DNA of 64,000 nucleotides from Adiantum capillus-veneris (Eukaryota > Streptophyta > Polypodiopsida > Polypodiales > Pteridaceae), in contig CM043952.1 of the NCBI GenBank assembly GCA_014529385.2, positions 71,702,799-71,766,798 of the forward strand, given 5' to 3'. The position numbers and the translations under genes were made by a program. Positions 1-9,739 of this stretch are shown here, in pieces. A model generated the notes under the pieces. It ran no database searches. It was not told the origin of the DNA and saw nothing but the letters and a program-made list of their open reading frames with translations. Position 1 is the stretch's first letter. Each line of letters opens with the position of its first letter.

Positions 1-2217
1 AAGCTTTGCCGCATTCTTTTTGACTTGAGGCCATCATGTGTGCCACTTATGTACTTAACAGGTGTCCTACGAAAGCTTTGCAGTCTATTACTCCATATGA
101 AGCATGGCATGATAGAAAACCTTCTATTGAGCACATGCGTGTTTTTGGTTGTTTGGCATATGCTTTGGTGCCACAAGTGCAGCGCAGAAAATTGGATGAT
201 AAGGCTGTCAAATGTATTTTTGTTGGTTACAGTGCTGAAAGCAAAGGTTACAGGTTGTATCATCCGCAAACAAAATGTATTCTGGTTTCACGGGATGTAG
301 TGTTTGTGGAAGATTCTGTTCAGCCCTTGCTGTCATGTACTAGAGACAGTAATGTAAGATCACAGGACATTTATGACACTTTGTTGCCTCTTTTCAGTGG
401 TGGAAATACGAATGTAAGTTCCAATGAGGCAAATGTACAGCCTATGGGGGTTTCTGAAAATGTTTTAGAACAGCCTATTACTGATGCAGATGTACATGAT
501 GTACTTGATGAGGAAAGGGCTGAAAATGAGCAAGCTAGAGGTATGCCAAAATGGCTGGTGCACACTTTGCGTGACAGTAAATTGGATGCACCTTTATCTA
601 GTCGTACTCGTTCATGCTCTCGCCATGCATCTTATGCATCAGATTGTTATGCTTTGGCTGTGTCTAGTTTACATGATGTTGAGGAGCCTCTGTCTTTTGA
701 TGAAGCACAGAATTCAGAAAATTGGATTGCTGCCATGAAATCAGAATATGATGCACTTATAGAGAATGACACATGGACTTTATGTGATTTGCCTCCTGGC
801 AAAAAGGCCATTGGTACGAAGTGGGTTTACAAGTTGAAACGCAAGCCGGATGGTGAGATCGATCGCCATAAGGCTCGACTTGTTGCAAAGGGTTATGCAC
901 AACAAAAAGGCATAGATTATGAAGAGACTTTTGCTCCCACTTGTCGTATGACTACTGTGCGTTTTCTATGTGCATTGGCATCTCATTTTGGTTGGGATGT
1001 ACATCAATCAGACATTGTTACTGCTTTCTTGAATGGTGACATATTTGAGGAAGTTTATGTAACGCAGCCTCGCGGTTTTGTCATAAAAGGACAAGAGGAC
1101 AAAGCGTGCAAATGTAAGAAGGCTTTGTATGGGTTGAAGCAATCTCCTCGTGCTTGGTATGAGAAAGCTGACACTCATTTGGTTAAACGAGGCTTTCGTA
1201 ACAGTCCAACAGAAAGCACATTGTATGTAAAGTGTGAGGATGATGTATTTCTCATTGTGGTTCTTTATGTTGATGATTTGCTGATCACTGGACCAAATGA
1301 GAGACATATTGCTGAATTTAAGGCTGATTTGAATGCTACTTTCAAGATGAAAGATTTGGGGCTGTTGCATCATTACTTGGGTATACAGTTTAAGCAGTGT
1401 GATGGTGGTATTGCCTTGTGTCAGAAAAGTTACATAGAGACATTGCTATGTAAGTTTGGACTTGAGGATTGCAAACCTATTGCCACTCCCATGGAAACAG
1501 GTTTGAAGTTGAGTCTACATGATGCTGGTGATCCTGCTGATGTCACTCTTTACCAAACTGCTGTTGGCTGCCTCATTTATGTATGCAACACGAGGCCAGA
1601 TATTCAGTTTGCAGTCTCGCAGGTCAGCAGATTTATGCATAGCCCAGGGTCTAAGCATTGGCAGGCTGTCAAGAGGATTTTCCGCTACCTTAGTGGCACT
1701 TTACATCTTGTCTTATTTTATCCCAAGGGGGGATCATTGCCGCCAGACTTACATGCTTTTTCGGACTCAGATTGGGCTGGTTGTTTTGACACGCGAGTGT
1801 CCACAAGTGGTTTTTGTTTCATGCTTGGCAGTTCATGTATATCATGGTTGAGCAAGAAGCAACCTACTGTGGCCACTTCGAGTTGTGGGGCTGAGTACAG
1901 GGCAGTCTTCACAGCTATGGTTGAGTGTGTATGGCTCAGACGCCTTATGGCTGACTTGGGTGTTGGACAGGACACTGCCAACACTATCTACACTGACAGT
2001 CAGAGCGCATTGGCAGTTGCGAGGAACCCAGTTTTTCATGCTCGCACAAAGCACATTGAGGTGCATTACCACTATGTCAGGGAGAGGCTCTCAAGAGATC
2101 AGCTTGGCTTATGTGCCAACACAGGACAACCTTGCAGATCTTTTCACAAAGGCATTGTCTCGTGAGAAGCTTGAAGCTTTCCGCAAAGCTTTGGGCTTAC
2201 TCCCCTTTGTGGACTGA
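1..2217 (+). pseudogene. copia Pol: integrase C-terminus, reverse transcriptase, RNase H (broken)
   Basis: This is the pol end of a copia polyprotein, the enzyme set that copies element RNA into DNA and inserts it. Frame 3 is open from 24 to about 2090. Its start shows the integrase C-terminal region (AIMCATYVLNRCPTKAL). The RT domain starts near the KWVYKLKRKPDGEIDRHKAR stretch (about 820-880), and the YVDD catalytic box lies at 1266-1277. RNase H begins at SDSDWAGC (about 1765) and includes a DSQSALA motif (about 2000). Two lesions are visible. At 21-23 a TGA replaces an expected Trp codon in PHSFW. Near 2085-2100 the frame shifts, so the final residues (YVPTQDNLADLFTKALSREK) are read in frame 1 and end at 2217. 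The RT core itself looks well preserved. Confidence 0.92.
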
Positions 2218-2292
2218 TCCAGTCCTCAGGGCATGGCACTTCCCTTTACTCATGTGCCAGCTCTCGTTCACCGCATCACTCCAGGGGGGATT

Positions 2293-2519
2293 TGTTACCA
2301 TATACATGTGGTAGTGATGTGTGTGAACACACTAGGACCGCCGGGGCATTTTTTCCCTCTTTAGGAGGTTTTTTCCCCCGTGCATTGTATATATGCCCAT
2401 CACTCTAGGGCTATCTATCTTTCCATTGCACACTAAGTAAGATACTCTCTATTGTGTGCCTTGAGCTTCCTTCGTCTTCTCCAAGCTGTGTATGTTTCTC
2501 TGCAACCCTAATTCCAACA
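2293..2519 (+). repeat. 3' LTR of Copia-1
   Basis: The segment starts TGTTACCATATACATG directly after the purine tract CCAGGGGGGA (2281-2290) and a TT spacer, and ends CCAACA at 2519. It is 227 bp, short for a copia LTR. A TATA-like stretch (tgtatatatgccc, about 2387-2399) could be its promoter. The 3' border is supported by immediate resumption of CACTA end sequence. The mate LTR is outside the window. Confidence 0.8.
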
Positions 2520-2991
2520 ACCGCAGTTCCTTTTGCCAATCAATTCTTTATGCCTATGATGTTGTACAATTGTCATTATTACATTTGCTAATCAATTCAT
2601 TTTGCCTATGATGTGTACAATTGTCAATTTTGCAAACAATGCGTCTTGTGGGTGACTATTTTGGGTCTATTATCTACCCTTGCACTTTTTTTAAAAAGTG
2701 AATCAAGTACAATATGGTTGATGGGTGGTAGGGCATTCAATGCCCTGCCACCAAAAGAAAATTCTCTCGGGCGTCGCTATTTATGGCTCTGTAGCGTCGC
2801 TATGAGCGTCGCTATAGTCTTCAGTGTAAATGTCGCTATAACCGTCGCTATGAGCGTCTCTATATAGCGACGGTTATAGTGACGCATATAGCGACGCTCG
2901 TAGCGACGGTTTTAGCGACGCCGGGGGTTATAAAAACCCAGTGTATTTCCGTCGCTAACAGTGTCACAAGAGCACACAACCTCTTGTAGTG
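2520..2991 (+). mobile_element. CACTA-1: terminal segment of a CACTA (En/Spm) transposon
   Basis: The reverse complement of this stretch matches the left ends of CACTA-2 (16311-16800) and CACTA-4 (48292-48800). It ends in CCTCTTGTAGTG (2980-2991), the inverse of the CACTACAAGAGG terminal repeat. From 2768 to 2960 it is packed with GTCGCTA/AGCGACG units in both orientations, the typical subterminal binding-site cluster of CACTA elements. The rest of the element lies to the left of the window, beyond Copia-1. Orientation is like CACTA-5. Confidence 0.88.
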
Positions 2992-4163
2992 CCCCAATTA
3001 ATAGGGACCGTAGATCCCATCTGACAAAAGTGGTGTCAATTAGTCACGAGGCTCATCGAACTCATCAGTTGGAATATAAATATCCCACTTCCACTTTTGA
3101 AGTTTGCACATACTATTGCGTGCTATAGTTTGCGCGCCAAACTAGTCAGTGATTAGAGAGCCGCAACAAGTAACCTAATCGAGGAGTTTGAACATTTTGC
3201 CAGATTTTACTACCCTTGGAAAACTACACTATATTGCCCAGCTTAATTCTCCGCAATTAAGGTGTAGAATTTTTAGTTTAGTGCCACCTTTTTAAGAGTC
3301 GCCTCCCGGTTTGCTTAGGGTTGGCTTCGTGTGGACTTTTGTAGGGTCACCTTAAGCTGGTTTTCATAAGATCAATTTAGGTTTAACTCGACATGATTGC
3401 TTAAGGTTTAGAGTAACCAGATTTAGGGTTTGTCGATGACTTAGTTTAAGGTTTGTTCAAGATTATTCTAGGGTTCGAAATGCCCTACACCAAGCTCACC
3501 TCAGAATTCAAGGTTTGGATTTATGGTTAGTTTAGATGAACGTGTTTACAAATGCGTGATCACATCTATATTCACACAACCTTTGCAATGACCGGCTTAA
3601 ACCTGCTTTGCCTATGAACCCTTCGAGCTTTAGGGTTTACCTGACGGGCCCCGCCAGATAATAAGCTTATCCTCGGGCAAGCTCGAATCCTAACGGGCTA
3701 TGCCATCACTATCAGATCATTAGGCACATTTTTATCAATCTTTCATTGGGTGTGCAACGTGCATTGTATAAATGCTATCAATTTCATGTATCTTAATTTG
3801 AAAACAACATTTATATTGCTTAAAGATTACTTGCAATTATCATTCTATGATGCATGAGGTTTAGTTAAAATTGATATTTTTACATCTACAAAGGTTAATA
3901 TCTCTGCATCTTTTAGAGAACATGAAAATTGAAGTAGGTCTATATATTTGACTATGCATCCAAAGTAAGTTTTTAAAGTAGTTGAATAATATACACAATA
4001 CTTAAAGTTTTTAACTAGTTTTAAATTTTTGTGTTGCTACATTTTATCATCAAAATCAGTGTATGTTTGTGTAGAGATGTACGTTGTTGTAATACGTGAG
4101 TATTTCTGTGTTACTTTAGTTATGTATTCATTGTTCCATGCTTTCTTGAATAGGTTATTTAAG
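2992..4163. other. unassigned non-coding stretch
   Basis: No open frame or recognised domain is present. A motif near 3295-3320 (aagagtcgcctcccggttt) resembles the AGTCGCCACC signature found near the 5' end of many plant gypsy-type elements, so part of this may be a decayed LTR-element fragment. The last few hundred bases are AT-rich and may be the 5' flank of the hAT relic. I see no terminal repeats. Confidence 0.3.
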
Positions 4164-4315
4164 ATGGAAGGAAACGTTGGGTCTAGTGATAGAAATCAAA
4201 TTCAAACTAGAAAGAAAAAAAAGGCACCTACGATAGGGTGGCAATATGCAATTAACATCGGTGATCGATTCATAGGTTGGGAGTGTAAACTCTAAAGAGT
4301 GAGCTTTGTAGAAAG
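4164..4315 (+). pseudogene. hAT-1 part 1: start of a BED zinc finger
   Basis: An open frame starts MEGNVGSSDRNQIQT, followed by a basic run and then IGWQYAINIGDRFIGWECKL. The spacing of the aromatic residue and the first Cys fits the start of a BED zinc finger, the DNA-binding module at the N-terminus of plant hAT transposases. The frame is cut by LTR-2. The rest of the finger appears at 5987-6100 and the DUF659-like body at 33484-35397. The assignment leans on that downstream DUF659 match; taken alone this piece is weak. Confidence 0.5.
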
Positions 4316-4695
4316 TGTGAGTCAAGGAGAGAAGAGTGGAATTATCCCACATGTAGTGGTGCAAAGCTGTAGAGCTACTTAAAGCTCATTTCATAAATGA
4401 ATAAACACAATTTTATTTTTCATTACATCTCCTTTGTTTATGGTGAGCTTGTGATGGCCTAGAAAATACTCAAAATTGTGTTTATTGTTGGATCTATATA
4501 TACCAAACCCTATGCTCTATATAGCTGGGAGTCCACACTATATATGTACACTCAGTGTGTAGAGTCTACACACTTTCCAAGTTAATTGATCTTGGAACCA
4601 AATTCGCTTGAGTGATAATCTACCCATCACACACTCACTTTTGTGCATGATGTCTATCTTTCATCCACCCTAGCGAGCACATTCCATTCCCATCA
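4316..4695 (+). repeat. 5' LTR of LTR-2
   Basis: The repeat starts TGTGAGTCAAGGAG and ends CCCATCA just before the primer-binding site. It aligns with 5693-5986, except for an extra segment of about 90 bp at 4486-4576 that resembles an SL-family LTR. Confidence 0.75.
4486..4576 (+). repeat. SL-family LTR-like segment inside the LTR-2 5' LTR
   Basis: The stretch TTGGATCTATATATACCAAA ... GGGAGTCCACACTATATA ... CTACACACTTT parallels the first two thirds of the SL-1 and SL-3 LTRs, which begin TTGGAGCTATATATACC. It is present in the left LTR-2 repeat and missing from the right one, which reads straight through at the corresponding point. It is either a truncated SL-type insertion or an ancestral part deleted from the right LTR. 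Confidence 0.55.
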
Positions 4696-4697
4696 AG

Positions 4698-4710
4698 TGG
4701 TATCAAAGCC
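4698..4710 (+). other. primer-binding site of LTR-2
   Basis: TGGTATCAAAGCC is complementary to the 3' end of initiator tRNA-Met, with one mismatch to the usual TGGTATCAGAGCC. It lies two bases after the LTR end. Confidence 0.7.
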
Positions 4711-5126
4711 ATGGTGAGCTAGCTAGGCTCATTGCTATGCATTTGTATTAGCTTTTTATTAGTATCTCCTAATTATCATTAGGATCCTGGGTGCTTTCTC
4801 TTCTTCTCTCCCCATTGTATACCTTATGAGTAATCAGCAACAATAAGTTAGTGTGAGCATGTCCTTGGGCTTAATCACCTTGGGCCACTACTCTCCTAGC
4901 TAATTATGAGGCTAATTAACATTAGGCTTCACCATTAGGTGTGTTTGACATTGATCTTCTCATTTTTTTACATCCTTCTTTGTGCATAAGTTACTCAGAA
5001 GTGGGGCACCATCCCACTTCATCACGCATGTGAGAGAATAGCCCATCTCAAGAGCTTCCCGTCAAGACTCTCTGTGCTCAAATCACCCTTCATTTTCATA
5101 ATCTAAAGTTAGATTAATCTTTACTT

Positions 5127-5555
5127 TTGCACACCCTCATTCCTTGGTTTAAGGAGAAGGATCCAACACCAGATTTTCAAGATGTCATCAACTTTTTTAT
5201 GTCCGAGGAAAGGAAGCAAGGGAGGAATGCTACTTCAGGGGGAGGAGATTTTGCAGCTAGCTCTAGTAACAAAACTTGTTTCAAGTGTGGCAAAGAAGGG
5301 CACATAGCAAAAAAATGTCTAGCATCGAAGACTTGCACCATTTGCAAGAAGAAGGGTCACGTTCCTTTCAAGTGTTTCAAAAGAGACAGAGGTAGCACCA
5401 ACACAAATCCAAGGTCCAAATTTTATTTGACTGAAGAAGACAAAGGTGAAGATGAAGAAGAGGGCGGCAGTAGCCTTCTAGTCTATGACGAGGTTCTCTA
5501 CCTTTTATGTTTTTCCTTTCCTTTCCTTTTATGTGATGAGTGTCTCTTGGATTAG
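5127..5555 (+). pseudogene. Gag C-terminus with two zinc knuckles (LTR-2)
   Basis: The frame contains CFKCGKEGHIAKKC and CTICKKKGHVPFKC, two CCHC zinc knuckles used by retrotransposon Gag to bind its RNA. An acidic tail follows (about residues 110-125), where a copia-like polyprotein would normally run on into protease. The ATG at 5127 is probably internal; the true Gag start is not visible upstream. No protease or pol follows before the 3' LTR, so this is a remnant. Confidence 0.78.
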
Positions 5556-5692
5556 AAATCATTTGTCTCCTAGTTTGGAGATGTTCTTTTTGCTCCTGAA
5601 TGGGAGTGTGCGAGAGACGTCAAATTTTCTTCAGTTTCTTCGTAGTCCAAACCTCAAGGGGATGATTTTAAAGTTTGATATTTTTCCTAAAG

Positions 5693-5986
5693 TGTGAGTC
5701 AAGGAGAGAAGAGTGGAATTATCCCACAAGCAGTGGTGAAAAGTTGTAGAGCTACTTAAAGCTCATTTCATGAATGAATAAACACAAGTCTATTTTGCAT
5801 CACATCTCCCTTGTGTATGGTGAGCTTGTGATGGCCTAGAAAATACTCAAGATCGTGTTTATGAGTCCAAGTTAATTGATATTGGAACCTAATTTGCTTG
5901 AGTGATAATCTAGCGAACACACACTTACTTGTGTGCATGATGTTTATATTTCATCCACCCTAGCTAGCACAATCCCATTCCCATTA
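5693..5986 (+). repeat. 3' LTR of LTR-2
   Basis: The repeat starts TGTGAGTCAAGGAG and ends near CCCATTA. It is shorter than the 5' copy because the SL-like segment is absent. A weak purine-rich tract (caaggggatgatttta, about 5655-5670) lies upstream. Confidence 0.72.
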
Positions 5987-6100
5987 TAACTTATGCTATA
6001 TAACAAAATTTGGTGGGGCACCTCCACTAACAGAACAGTTTCTAGGTGTAACGAATAGATAGGGTCGCACATGTAGCCACCCCAATGCAACTGCACTGTT
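5987..6100 (+). pseudogene. hAT-1 part 2: rest of the BED-like finger (decayed)
   Basis: In the forward frames this reads as a short Cys/His-rich stretch with a tryptophan-glycine centre (NKIWWGTSTN ... RCNE ... IGSHM ... QCNC), broken by stops. It would supply the second half of the BED finger begun at 4164. It abuts the Gypsy-1 5' LTR. This is an inference from position and residue spacing. Confidence 0.35.
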
Positions 6101-7257
6101 TGTAATAGGACTAATCTTTGAAGTTCTTAAAGTCGAAAAGAATGTAGTAGGGCATATCTTTCGTTTAGCACGATTTGAAAGATCGTTGAATAGTCTATTA
6201 AATAGAGCTTATATGAATGAGTTTGAGATATTAAGAGAGAACATATATTCTTTTTTAAATAATACACTAAAGATGTATTTGATAAAGATTAATGAATAAC
6301 AGATAGTCTGTCTATGAACAGTAAAATTGAGATTTTTATTAATATCAGTGTTTTATATTTATGTGTTTTAGCTTAAAATGCATGGGTAGGCTTAAAATAA
6401 GTTGAAAAAGTAGCGGAGATCCAAAAATAGAGGTTTTAGGAGTCGCGACATAAAAATTGCGTTTTCAGTCAAAGAAAGACGTTTTTTGCAATTCTGTCCG
6501 CGATACCTTGTAGGCCAAACTTATTCCCGTCGTTTTGAGTACCTGGATTGCTCTGTTCTGAGTTCATTTGTAAAAGCTATAATAAAAACAAACAGAAGGC
6601 AGCAGTAGGGTAGTATACACAGGGACAGGCAGACATACAACATCATACAGCTCTCCCTGCTATCAACCAAGAAGTGGATTTTTTTCTTCATGGTAGACTA
6701 TTGCAATTGAGATTATGAAGGTACATAATTATGTTTGTTTACTTTGATTATCATGTTGAATTGGTTGCACGAGTATGTTCTTTTGGCTATTTTGTAGGCG
6801 ATGCAAAAATCTATGTGTGAAACAGGATCTGTGCAAAGTGTCATGATAAAAATCTAACTTTCACGGTTTGCTTAGCAATCACGTTCTTATCTTATTCTCG
6901 CAGGTATACTTGGTGCGAAAATCGAGTTGACTGAACGTCTAAAAAGCAACTATTTTGAGAAGTCGCAGGCTTTTGGAGGAAAAGAAGGATAAAAGCACGA
7001 TGAGTGGTGCGTTTGGGGATCATTCACAGATCTCCTCTTCTGCGAGTGCGAGTGTGAGTGGGAGTGCGAGTGCGAGTGCGAGTGAGACGCTGCATGCAAG
7101 CGAACTGAAGCTCGGGGGTGGTTGGGAGGTTCGAGCTCTGTACAATGGAGTGCGCCCATATATTTTATTGCTCCTCTGTTGTATCAAAATTCTATCAATA
7201 CAAAGATGTCTTTCTCTATCTTTTGTTGTCTATCTCTATTATTCTGTTCCTATGACA
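6101..7257 (+). repeat. 5' LTR of Gypsy-1
   Basis: 1157 bp, from TGTAATAGGA to CTATGACA. It contains a hexamer array, (GCGAGT)n, at about 7040-7085 that is shorter in the 3' copy. Scattered point differences from 32346-33483 show a moderately old insertion. Confidence 0.9.
7040..7085 (+). repeat. (GCGAGT)n hexamer array in the gypsy LTR
   Basis: Runs of gagtgcgagtgcgagtg with GTGAGT/GGGAGT variants. The equivalent site in the 3' LTR (about 33286-33311) has fewer units, as expected for slippage after insertion. Confidence 0.85.
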
Positions 7258-7259
7258 AT

Positions 7260-7271
7260 TGGTATCAGAGC
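7260..7271 (+). other. primer-binding site of Gypsy-1
   Basis: TGGTATCAGAGC, the initiator tRNA-Met complement, two bases after the 5' LTR. Confidence 0.88.
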
Positions 7272-7288
7272 AAGCGGTTGATTCTGGA

Positions 7289-7304
7289 CATGGACGGATA
7301 CAAG
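7289..7304 (+). pseudogene. Gypsy-1 gag start, first five codons
   Basis: ATGGACGGATACAAG encodes MDGYK. SL-1 inserted immediately after, and the frame resumes near 14844 with a Lys-rich run. The ATG lies shortly after the primer-binding site, as expected for gag. Confidence 0.7.
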
Positions 7305-7465
7305 TGTTGGAGCTATATATACCAACCCCTATGCTATATATAACTAGGAGTCCCTACTATATATATGTACTCAATGCGTGCTCTACACACACTTTGGGGT
7401 TTGCATATGATGGTGTCTCCTCTCTGTCTTCTCATCTAACTGCACTCTTTGCTTCCAGTTCAACA
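7305..7465 (+). repeat. 5' LTR of SL-1
   Basis: 161 bp, TGTTGGAGC ... TTCAACA, abutting the primer-binding site. Nearly identical to 14684-14843; I see only one or two differences, near ctcaatgcg/ctcgtgcg. Confidence 0.9.
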
Positions 7466-7478
7466 TGGTATCAGAGCC
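7466..7478 (+). other. primer-binding site of SL-1
   Basis: TGGTATCAGAGCC, initiator tRNA-Met complement, directly after the LTR. Confidence 0.9.
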
Positions 7479-8196
7479 AATCTACATGCATTCTCTATCA
7501 AGATGGCTATGGAGAGCTCTTCGTTATGCTTCAAGCACAAAGATAAGTTTTACTTGTTTCTTCTTGATTGTCTATCTTGTCTTTAATTGTAGTTGTTTTT
7601 TTTTTTTTCCTGAGTTGTAAGTTCAAGATGTAGAGATTGGTTGCAAGGCTTCAAGCCGAGATCATGGAAAAAGAAAGTGAGCCTACAAGAAATAAGCACA
7701 ACAGAGGAGGGATCTTTTGAGAACCACAAATTAGGACTTATGTGATGGGAGTGTGCTTATCGCTATTAGAAATCTGTATCTAGGTGAATAAGGTCGAAGT
7801 CATGAGGCTAAATAAATAAATTGTATATTCTGTCATGAGACTCAAGATCAGAACAGATCTAAACCTATAATGGTGGCGCTGTGCATACTGCAAACTGCAT
7901 AGAGCCAAAGTTAAAAAGAAAAAAAAAAGCTTTTGTAAAGCCGTACGTAGCTTGCGCATCAATTTTTTGATTTGTACAGCCGTAAGTAGCATCCAAAAGA
8001 AGTGTTGCTGGTCGCTATCGTTTTCTGTCCAAAATAGCCGACTAAACCTGACTGCAAGCTACCCTCGCACCTTCCATACTGGTATGGGTGGCTAATGGCG
8101 GCAGCTGGTTGCAGCCATGTCTAGCTGCGGCCATGTCTAGCTACCCGTGAGCAAGAGTGGGGGCAGTTTGAAATAACAAGCAGCCATGGTGCAGAC
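7479..8196 (+). other. SL-1 5' interior, non-coding
   Basis: The first bases after the primer-binding site include a short frame (atggctatggagagctcttcg, about 7503) like the start of a copia gag leader, but it closes quickly. A T-rich tract lies near 7590-7610. No domain is recognisable up to the SL-2 insertion. Confidence 0.6.
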
Positions 8197-8338
8197 TGTT
8201 GAGAGAGAAGGAGAGAGCACAGAAGTAGAACCCCAAAGTGTGTAGAATACACACATGAGATGATGTATATATAGAGGGGACCTGGGTGCCATATATAGAG
8301 AAGCCATATATTGAGTAGCTTCACATATAAGCTCAACA
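8197..8338 (-). repeat. 3' LTR of SL-2
   Basis: 142 bp. Apparently identical by eye to 10649-10790. It shares a CACACTTTGGGG block with the SL-1 and SL-3 LTRs. Confidence 0.92.
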
Positions 8339-8363
8339 CCCCCGCTCAAATAAGGGTCCCTAA

Positions 8364-8408
8364 CTGTGGATGAAAAAACCCTTGGGGGATCAAGGGAAAA
8401 ACCCACAG
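8364..8408 (-). other. conserved stem-loop upstream of the SL-2 polypurine tract
   Basis: On the minus strand the sequence reads CTGTGGG-TTTTTCCCTTG-loop-CAAGGGTTTTTTC-ATCCACAG. The arms pair as an outer CTGTGG/CCACAG stem and an inner CCCTTG/CAAGGG stem. The same structure occurs at the same place in SL-1 (14613-14659) and SL-3 (42277-42322). Confidence 0.7.
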
Positions 8409-8990
8409 CTCTATATACACCCACCGTTATATTATAAAAATCATTGAATATACAAATGTTTACGAGGAGCTACATCACTCCTTTTACAATGAATGTTTTA
8501 TGAGGAGTTACATTACTCCTATCAAATAGAATAATGAATACAAAGTTTCAATAAAGAGGTGTAAAAGCTATTGATTAGCTTGTAATCAAAAGTGTCTCTG
8601 TGAATCTGCTGTGTAGCTTGTCATCAATATCGCATCACCAAACATGTCTTCATGTTGTCATCAATATGGCATCACCAAACATATCTTCATAAATCTTTTA
8701 TTGTCACCAAGTTTGTCTTCATAAAATCAATTCTTTGATCAATCCTACATAGATCATAGACTCCAAAAAAAAACATGTCATGAAAATTATTAGCATCGTT
8801 AATGAAATAATTACGTTCACAATGCCATAAAAGATGGTTCGCGATGCCACTCTTTTGACGACATATATACGCACGACAACATATGGTACATAAAGTATAA
8901 ACGTAAAAGTACAAAATGTGTGATTACGTGATACAAATGATATGTGTATATACTACATAAAACAACATTTATCAATGTAGTGATCAATGA
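8409..8990 (-). other. SL-2 3' interior, non-coding
   Basis: AT-rich. The part next to the stem-loop (about 8409-8520) is homologous on the minus strand to SL-1 about 14535-14612: a GGAG..GCTCC block, then an AT-rich run ending in ATATAAC near the hairpin. The remainder shows repeated atcaccaaacat(a/g)tcttcat phrases. No open frame of note. Confidence 0.6.
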
Positions 8991-9475
8991 ATACCATCAA
9001 AGTATTAACAAAATATCATCATTATGTCAATAAAAATGAATAAATGATCATGGTATCAACGAAAAGCATCATGATATCACCGAGAATAATCATTGTATCA
9101 ACGAAACAACATCATGGCATCACCGAGAATAACCATGGTATCAATGAAATATCATCATGGCATCACCGAGAATAACCATGGTATCAACGAAACAACATCA
9201 TGGTATCACCGAGAATAACCATGGTATCAACAAAACATCATCATGGTATCAATAAAAATCACCATGGAATCAACGAAATATCATCATGGAATCACCGAGA
9301 ATAACCATGGTATCAACGAAATATCATCATGGCACCACCGAGAATAACCATGGTATCAATGACATATCATCATGGTATCAACGAAAATCACCATGACCAA
9401 AGTATTAACAAAACATCATCATGGTACCATCAAAATCACTATGGTATCAATGAGAAATTATCAATAAAACGACGT
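8990..9475 (-). repeat. about 43-bp tandem array in SL-2
   Basis: Repeated phrases alternate ATCATGGCATCACCGAGAA and TAACCATGGTATCAACGAAA. They recur about every 43 bp (a double unit of about 21 bp) with point changes, around ten copies. CCATGG palindromes recur throughout. The phrase GATGCCATG on the minus strand also appears in the SL-3 interior. Confidence 0.85.
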
Positions 9476-9739
9476 AAACTATATCTCTAAAAGAATAATT
9501 ATAAGAGAATCAATGAACGAGTATATCATATAACAAAAGATCATGTACCAACAGTAGCTCGATAGAATTTGGACGATCATCAACGGCTCGACTGAATCGG
9601 AACGATGTGTAACTGGCTTTTCTGCAGCAAAGTTACGTCAGTAACAAATATATGATTGATGAAGAAAAATATAATTGAGAAGTTTTCAATTATGAGAAAA
9701 ATCATGAGAATAATCAAAAGCAAAAAGTAAAATTTTGAT

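Larger units (their letters stand above)
1..2519 (+). mobile_element. Copia-1: 3' half of a Ty1/copia retrotransposon
   Basis: The segment carries the end of integrase, reverse transcriptase and RNase H in copia order, followed by a polypurine tract (2281-2290) and one short 3' LTR. The 5' half, including gag, protease and the 5' LTR, lies left of the window. The sequence resuming at 2520 matches the reverse complement of the CACTA-4 end near 48740-48790, so Copia-1 sits inside a CACTA terminus (CACTA-1). That host match fixes the 3' border at 2519. The 5-bp target duplication cannot be checked because the other border is absent. Confidence 0.93.
4316..5986 (+). mobile_element. LTR-2: small LTR retrotransposon with a gag remnant
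   Basis: Two direct repeats beginning TGTGAGTCAAGG flank about 1 kb. A primer-binding site, TGGTATCAAAGCC (4698-4710), follows the left repeat by two bases. The interior keeps only a Gag C-terminus, with no protease, RT or integrase, so the element is internally deleted or non-autonomous. I found no clear target duplication (GAAAG on the left, TAACT on the right), which fits age. It separates the two BED-finger pieces of hAT-1. Confidence 0.78.

Noticed and set aside
1008-1373. Minus-strand 121-residue frame
   Set aside because: Antisense shadow of the copia reverse transcriptase.
2768-2960. AGCGACG cluster as a stand-alone MITE
   Set aside because: It is the subterminal region of a CACTA end shared with three longer elements, with only one terminus here.
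7466-7478. TGGTATCAGAGC as part of a tRNA gene (also 7260, 10637, 39507)
   Set aside because: Only the tRNA 3' complement is present, always beside an LTR; these are primer-binding sites.
8990-9475. CRISPR-like repeats of about 43 bp
   Set aside because: Units are contiguous and diverged, without spacers; they are an internal array of a retrotransposon.
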